A stretch of 64,000 nucleotides of DNA from Rhizobium sp. ZPR4 (GTDB taxonomy: Bacteria; Pseudomonadota; Alphaproteobacteria; Rhizobiales; Rhizobiaceae), in the NCBI RefSeq assembly GCF_040215725.1, contig NZ_CP157969.1, positions 1 to 64,000 on the forward strand, read 5' to 3'. The notes under the pieces are model-generated. The model was not told the DNA's origin and made no database searches. It saw nothing but the letters and a program-made list of their open reading frames with translations. Made by a program: the position numbers and the translations under genes. Below are positions 59,759-64,000 of this stretch, piece by piece. Positions within the stretch are counted from its first letter, which is position 1; every line of letters starts with the position of its first letter.

Positions 59759-60651
59759 CCGAGCGCCTGACTGGCAAGAGCATATTTAGCCATCATCCCG
59801 GCGACAGCCTTGTCTCTGTCGGAGGGATGCTTTCCAAGCGACATGGTCAGGACGGTATCGCAGACGATCATGCCACTCTGGGACACGTAAGATGCAAAGT
59901 CGCCGCTCTCCATATGGGTATCGAGGCGCAGAAACTGACCGGAATGGCTGCTTACATGCGGCGCGACCACGGCAATCGCGTCAGCGTCATTGGACGCAAC
60001 GACCGGTCCGACGACATGGCTGCGTCCGAAAGGCCGGCACAATGCGAAAGCCTGCAGATCCGCTCCACGGAACAGACCATAGCCGATCGATTGCTCGTTG
60101 AGACGCCTGACCAGTTCCGAGCGGTCGACACCGAAGGCAACGGCATCAAGCCGAAGGATCGCAGCAAGATCGTCGGTGCCAAGTTGCCGTACCGTGCCCT
60201 CCGAAGTTAGCGGCGCAAAATCCTTTGCGATCCGCGCCTCCCCCTGACATTGGTAGACCGTCTTTTCCGGCTTGAAATCCAGTGAAAGATATAGGCGGCG
60301 CGCCGCCTGGGTCGCACTGAGGCTGAGGCGGCGTCCCGCTACTTTGTCCAGGATCCGGCTCATCAGCCATTGGCCGGTGCCATTGGTCTGCAGTCGCGGA
60401 GAGGTAATCACCATACCGACGGTGGCAAACTCGTCTCCATGCGGAAACCACATGGCAGATCCCATGACGCGACCGATTTCGTCGAGCGCGACGATGCCGC
60501 TACCCGTTTGCCGCAGAAATTCCCAGTCCTCGGCTCGATGCGGCCACCGGACCGAGATCGACAGCGCGTGCAACTGATCGAGTTCCACGTCTTTGATGTC
60601 GCCGATATGCATGGAGAAAGCATCGACCCGCAAACTGTCTGATACCTTCAC
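59755..60651 (-). CDS. GNAT-family N-acetyltransferase, two-domain
   Basis: A 298-residue protein with two GNAT folds in tandem. The first has the acetyl-CoA loop (MVITSPRLQTNGTGQWLMSR, then ILDKVAGRRLSLSATQAARR and LYLSLDFKPEKTV). The second, from ~155, begins VRQLGTDDLAAILRLDAVAF and resembles the Acetyltransf_18 C-terminal domain (AFALCRPFGRSHVVGPVVAS). Acetyl transfer to a small amine is expected; substrate unknown. It is transcribed against its neighbours, tail-to-tail with the DUF3592 gene and divergent from the ArgE-like gene. The latter removes acetyl groups in its family, so the pair might act on related compounds. Confidence 0.85.
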   Translation of the reverse strand: MKVSDSLRVDAFSMHIGDIKDVELDQLHALSISVRWPHRAEDWEFLRQTGSGIVALDEIGRVMGSAMWFPHGDEFATVGMVITSPRLQTNGTGQWLMSRILDKVAGRRLSLSATQAARRLYLSLDFKPEKTVYQCQGEARIAKDFAPLTSEGTVRQLGTDDLAAILRLDAVAFGVDRSELVRRLNEQSIGYGLFRGADLQAFALCRPFGRSHVVGPVVASNDADAIAVVAPHVSSHSGQFLRLDTHMESGDFASYVSQSGMIVCDTVLTMSLGKHPSDRDKAVAGMMAKYALASQALG

Positions 60652-60868
60652 TGGACCACCTCAAAACTTGCTATCCATAGTCATACGCCAAAACAGAGGC
60701 GCTCCCCGCCGATAAGGATAGGCGACGCCCGTCGATACAATTAGCTCGAATTGCCTGTGCCCGCACAACAATCGACTGAAACACCTCGACATTCGGCATG
60801 CAATTATGAAAGCAGCCGCCATGCTATGGGGGAAATATCCGCAATTTGCCGCAGCCGCTGAGGAGCAT

Positions 60869-61996
60869 ATGGACACGGTTGAAATCCTCGCCCGTCTTGT
60901 CGCCTTTCCGAGCGTCGTCGGCACGCCGAATGACGGCATAGTCGACTGGATCCGGACGTATCTGCAAGATCTCGGAATCCACGTCACCGTGCTTCCAGGG
61001 CCTGAAGGCGACAGGTCCAACATCTTTGCCACGATCGGGCCCAGGGATGTCGCAGGTTATATTCTGTCCGGACATATGGATGTCGTTCCCGCCGGAGAGC
61101 CGAGCTGGACCTCGGAACCCTTCGCGCTCAGTCGGGAGGCAGACCGGCTCTATGGGCGGGGAACGACGGATATGAAAGGGTTTCTTGCCGCCGCACTCGC
61201 GGCCGCGCCGGAGCTAGCCAGGGCAAACCTCGCCCGCCCCATTCATCTGGCATTCTCCTATGACGAAGAAGCGGGATGCCGGGGCGTACCGCATCTTCTG
61301 GCGCAGATGAAGGCGCTTTGCGCACATCCGCAAGGTGCCATCATCGGCGAGCCGAGCCGCATGCAGGCCGCGCGCGCCCATAAGGGGAAAGCGGCAGCGC
61401 GCGTCACGATCGGCGGAAAGGCAGGCCATTCATCTCGTCCGGACCTCGCGCTCAACGCCATTCATGCCATGTCGAAAGTGCTCAGCTCGGCAGTCGATGA
61501 AGCTCATAAACTGACGCTCGGCCCCTTCGATCCCGCATTCGAGCCGCCCTATTCGACGCTTCAGGCAGGTATTATTTCCGGCGGACTGGCGCTGAACATC
61601 GTTCCCGATAGTTGCCGTCTCGACCTTGAGGCGCGGGGCATTGCCAATGTCGATCCCGAGGAGCTGCTTGCTCCGATCAGGCACAGCGCAGAGATACTTA
61701 GGGAACAGGGCTTCTCCGTGGACTGGATCCCGCTCAGCGCCTATCCCGCGCTATCGCTTGCCGAGAACGCGCCGCTCGCAACCCTGCTGGAGGAGATCAC
61801 CGGCAAGCCGTCGCTTGCCGCGGTCAGCTATGGGACCGAGGCTGGCCTATATCAGGCGGCCGGCATCGATGCGATCATCTGCGGGCCTGGTGATATCGAG
61901 CGCGCTCACAAGCCGGACGAATACATTCTGGAAGCCGAGCTTGCGGAATGCCGCCAGATGATATCAGCGCTGGCTGCGCGATGTGCGCGATCCTGA
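60869..61996 (+). CDS. Acetylornithine deacetylase-type M20 hydrolase (ArgE-like), intact active site
   Basis: A 375-residue di-zinc deacetylase. All motifs are present: [80 protein letters not shown] and the final His in [15 protein letters not shown]. The pattern matches ArgE, which removes acetyl from N-acetylornithine or similar N-acyl amino acids. ATG 60869 follows GAGGAG closely; ATG 60806 (396 residues) is possible but has no ribosome site. Rhizobia usually make ornithine by the ArgJ route, so this copy is probably catabolic. It is followed by a dehydrogenase, a cupin and an aldehyde dehydrogenase on the same strand. Confidence 0.88.
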   Translation: MDTVEILARLVAFPSVVGTPNDGIVDWIRTYLQDLGIHVTVLPGPEGDRSNIFATIGPRDVAGYILSGHMDVVPAGEPSWTSEPFALSREADRLYGRGTTDMKGFLAAALAAAPELARANLARPIHLAFSYDEEAGCRGVPHLLAQMKALCAHPQGAIIGEPSRMQAARAHKGKAAARVTIGGKAGHSSRPDLALNAIHAMSKVLSSAVDEAHKLTLGPFDPAFEPPYSTLQAGIISGGLALNIVPDSCRLDLEARGIANVDPEELLAPIRHSAEILREQGFSVDWIPLSAYPALSLAENAPLATLLEEITGKPSLAAVSYGTEAGLYQAAGIDAIICGPGDIERAHKPDEYILEAELAECRQMISALAARCARS

Positions 61997-62009
61997 TGGA
62001 GCAATTGCC

Positions 62010-62933
62010 GTGACGTTTCTCTTCAATTCGGATGCCAGGCGCGGTGCGATCTTTGCCCGGGCCTTCGCCGAGGAACTCCCTGATCTGGCATTTTCCATGG
62101 ATGCGGCAAGCGTCGATCCGGACGAGGTTCGCTTCCTGATCACCTGGACAGTGCCAGACGACCTCGCCCGTTACCGCAATCTGGAAATCCTGTTTTCGAT
62201 CGGCGCCGGCGTCGACCAGTTCAAGACGGACCTCGTACCCGAGCATGTGAAGATCGTCCGTATGGTCGAGGATGGCATCGTCAGGATGATGCAGGAATAT
62301 GTGACACTTGCCGTGCTGGCCCTGCATCGCGACCTTCTCTCCTATCTTGCCCAGCAGCGCACCGAGGAATGGCGCGCCCTGCCTCCGCGTCAGGCGCATG
62401 AGAGGCGGATCGGAGTTCTGGGATTGGGGGTTCTCGGAACGGCCGTGCTTGAACGGCTGAAGCCTTTCGGCTTCCCGCTTGCCGGCTGGAGTAGATCACC
62501 CCGGTCAATCGAAGGTGTCGAATGCCATCATGGTGATGCTGGCCTCCGAACCATGGTGGCGGCAACGGATATTCTCATTTGCCTGCTGCCTCTGACTCAG
62601 GAGACCACGGGGTTCTTGAACGACACTCTTCTTGGCACTCTTCCGGCCGGGGCGATGCTGGTGCATGCCGGTCGCGGCCCACAGCTCGATGCACACGCGC
62701 TGATCGAGGCGCTAGAGACCGGCCATCTTGCAGCGGCGGTGATCGACGTGACCGACCCTGAGCCGCTGCCCACAGATCATCCTTTGTGGCGACACCCAAG
62801 AATCATGCTCACCCCGCATATCGCCAGCGTGACGCAGCCTGATACCGCCGCACGCGCGGTGATCGACAACATCCGTCGTTATCGCGCGGGCCTGGACCCC
62901 ATCGGGCTCGTCGACCGGCAACGCGGCTATTGA
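62010..62933 (+). CDS. D-2-hydroxyacid dehydrogenase (glyoxylate/hydroxypyruvate reductase A-like)
   Basis: A 307-residue NAD(P)H-dependent reductase. The nucleotide motif is [20 protein letters not shown] followed by [11 protein letters not shown]. The catalytic Arg-Glu-His set fits [20 protein letters not shown], the [20 protein letters not shown] segment and the His of [12 protein letters not shown]. Length fits GhrA (~312). GTG 62010 is chosen, with GGAG at 61998-62001; a GTG at 61983 overlaps the previous gene. It interconverts a 2-keto and a D-2-hydroxy acid in the cytosol, probably on a product of the neighbouring hydrolases. Confidence 0.88.
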   Translation: MTFLFNSDARRGAIFARAFAEELPDLAFSMDAASVDPDEVRFLITWTVPDDLARYRNLEILFSIGAGVDQFKTDLVPEHVKIVRMVEDGIVRMMQEYVTLAVLALHRDLLSYLAQQRTEEWRALPPRQAHERRIGVLGLGVLGTAVLERLKPFGFPLAGWSRSPRSIEGVECHHGDAGLRTMVAATDILICLLPLTQETTGFLNDTLLGTLPAGAMLVHAGRGPQLDAHALIEALETGHLAAAVIDVTDPEPLPTDHPLWRHPRIMLTPHIASVTQPDTAARAVIDNIRRYRAGLDPIGLVDRQRGY

Positions 62934-62957
62934 ACCCATAGCAATGAAAGGCTCGAC

Positions 62958-63311
62958 ATGACCCTGCTCAAAACCGTTATAACCAATCCTGAGACGGCGC
63001 CGCGTGAATCCAAGGCCCTGCCGGAAAGGCTGATTGCCGGCGACCCGTCATTCAAGACCTGGGCACAGGATGAGGCGAAGGATGGCGCAGTACGCACCGG
63101 TGTCTGGGAGGCAACGCCTGGTGAGACCCGGTCGATCAAGGGCGAGACCTTCGAATTCTGCCATATCCTGTCGGGTGTCGTCGAGATCACCCCTGATGGC
63201 GGCGATCCGGCGGTCTACAGGGCCGGCGACAGTTTTGTGATGAAGCCCGGCTTCACGGGCAGATGGAAGACGATCGAGACCGTTCGCAAAATCTACGTGA
63301 CGGTGGGATAA
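62958..63311 (+). CDS. Small cupin-domain protein (Cupin_3/DUF861 type)
   Basis: A 117-residue single-domain cupin: VRTGVWEATPGETRSIKGET, then FEFCHILSGVVEITPDGGDP, then YRAGDSFVMKPGFTGRWKTI. This matches the DUF861/ureidoglycine-aminohydrolase-like cupin family, which often sits in amino-acid and amine catabolic clusters. Ligands are only partly conserved (Glu and His in the first motif). ATG 62958 is preceded by a weak GAAAGG. It is probably co-transcribed with the dehydrogenase 24 bases upstream. Confidence 0.85.
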   Translation: MTLLKTVITNPETAPRESKALPERLIAGDPSFKTWAQDEAKDGAVRTGVWEATPGETRSIKGETFEFCHILSGVVEITPDGGDPAVYRAGDSFVMKPGFTGRWKTIETVRKIYVTVG

Positions 63312-63380
63312 AAGCTGCTGGCTGCCGCAACAGAAATCACTGTTCGCCCTCGCTAAAACGCAAGATTCGTCGGCATGCCC

Positions 63381-63414
63381 GCCGGCATACGAAGCAAGCT
63401 GCTCGTAAGCCGGC
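63381..63414 (+). terminator. Imperfect hairpin between cupin and aldehyde dehydrogenase genes
   Basis: GCCGGCATACGAAGCA (63381-63396) can pair with TGCTCGTAAGCCGGC (63400-63414) with one mismatch and one bulge. It sits in the 139-base gap before the aldehyde dehydrogenase. No U-tract follows, so it may be an attenuator or RNA stabiliser rather than a full terminator. Confidence 0.4.
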
Positions 63415-63450
63415 GCTAGGCTTTGGCAAAGCCTTAAGAAAGAGCCTCCC

Positions 63451-64000
63451 ATGAGCTTGAGTTTCGATCCTGACACATTGCCATTGCCGATCGGCCACTT
63501 CATCGGCGGGGAACTCATTGAAGCTCCCGGCGCGATAGAGATGCACAGGCCCTCCGATGGCAAGCCCTACGCAGGCTGCCCGATTGCAGGCCCCGAGATG
63601 GTGGACCGGTCCGTCGAATCGGCCAAGGCGGCATTGAAAGCAAGCAACTGGAGTGGCCTGCGCCCACGCGAACGTGTCCGCGTACTGCATGCCTGGGCCG
63701 ACCTGATCGAAGCCGAAGCCGAAAACCTTGCCCGGGTCGAGGCTCTGTCGTCCACACGCCTCATCGCGCAACTGGTGGCCGGCGACATCGCCGTCACCGC
63801 CGAACAGATCCGCTTCTTTGCCGAATTCGCCGACAAGGAAGGCAGCGATGTCGTGCCGACCGATGACAAGACCTTCGGCATGATCCTCAGCGAACCCTAT
63901 GGCGTCGTCGGCGCGATCACGCCCTGGAACTTTCCGGTCTCCATGGCCGGCTGGAAGCTCGGCCCGGCGCTCGCTGCGGGTAATGCCGTCGTCCTCAAGC
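63451..64000 (+). CDS. Aldehyde dehydrogenase, N-terminal part (3' end outside window)
   Basis: The first 183 residues of an NAD(P)-dependent aldehyde dehydrogenase, open to the window edge. Family marks are FIGGELIEAPGAIEMHRPSD, SVESAKAALKASNWSGLRPR, ERVRVLHAWADLIEAEAENL and ILSEPYGVVGAITPWNFPVS, followed by WKLGPALAAGNAVVLK. The last two include the Asn that stabilises the oxyanion and the Lys that binds the cofactor ribose. The catalytic Cys and Glu lie outside. It probably oxidises an aldehyde produced in the same catabolic route. It begins 139 bases after the cupin gene. Confidence 0.92.
   Translation, partial: MSLSFDPDTLPLPIGHFIGGELIEAPGAIEMHRPSDGKPYAGCPIAGPEMVDRSVESAKAALKASNWSGLRPRERVRVLHAWADLIEAEAENLARVEALSSTRLIAQLVAGDIAVTAEQIRFFAEFADKEGSDVVPTDDKTFGMILSEPYGVVGAITPWNFPVSMAGWKLGPALAAGNAVVLK

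Overview
The window looks like accessory DNA of an alphaproteobacterium in the Rhizobiaceae (Rhizobium/Agrobacterium type). The evidence is GC-rich codon use, many GntR, LysR, AraC and TetR regulators beside transport/catabolic operons, IalB-family and DUF4189/DUF4424 proteins, and a peptide-type ABC importer with a fused double ATPase. Whether it is chromosome or megaplasmid cannot be told. I saw no rRNA, tRNA, CRISPR array, replication gene or intact insertion sequence. Several decayed genes (istB, etfB, a curlin-like gene, a PIN toxin) point to past insertion and deletion.

1-8.4 kb: end of an SDR gene and an IS21 istB relic, then a compact cluster. It holds a GntR/FCD regulator, a leaderless binding-protein-fold protein, trans-aconitate methyltransferase (tam), aconitase, a divergent DctA-type symporter and a beta-propeller lactonase. 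I read it as a candidate aconitate/tricarboxylate uptake and catabolism unit. A shared 12-base box lies before the binding-protein-fold gene and twice before the symporter.

8.4-15.4 kb: an etfB fragment; an aspartate-dehydrogenase-like gene and a LysR gene divergent from a PLP aminotransferase; a frameshifted curlin-like relic; class I fructose-1,6-bisphosphatase; a DUF5939 adenylate cyclase.

15.4-22.3 kb: a LysR gene divergent from a four-gene operon (SDR lacking the catalytic Tyr, double cupin, FAD amine oxidase, MFS transporter), then TetR and AraC regulators.

22.3-48.3 kb: a cell-envelope/host-contact region. It contains secreted DUF4344 and DUF4424 proteins, an LprI-type and an Ivy-like lysozyme-inhibitor-family protein, a TPR protein, a TriABC-type RND pump (two adaptors, one pump, a lipoprotein hydrolase) under a divergent TetR, two IalB-family proteins, a DUF4189 protein and a 2002-residue YadA-type trimeric autotransporter, ending with an AraC regulator. 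About 1 kb of mostly non-coding DNA with a PIN-toxin relic follows.

49.3-64 kb: a HutC-type GntR gene divergent from an operon encoding an M20 hydrolase, a complete Dpp/Opp-type ABC importer, a second M20-fold protein and an M24-fold protein that have both lost most metal ligands. After a DUF3592 gene and an opposing GNAT gene come an ArgE-like M20 deacetylase, a D-2-hydroxyacid dehydrogenase, a small cupin and the start of an aldehyde dehydrogenase. Together these suggest uptake and breakdown of an acylated or amide-linked amino-acid-like compound that I cannot identify.
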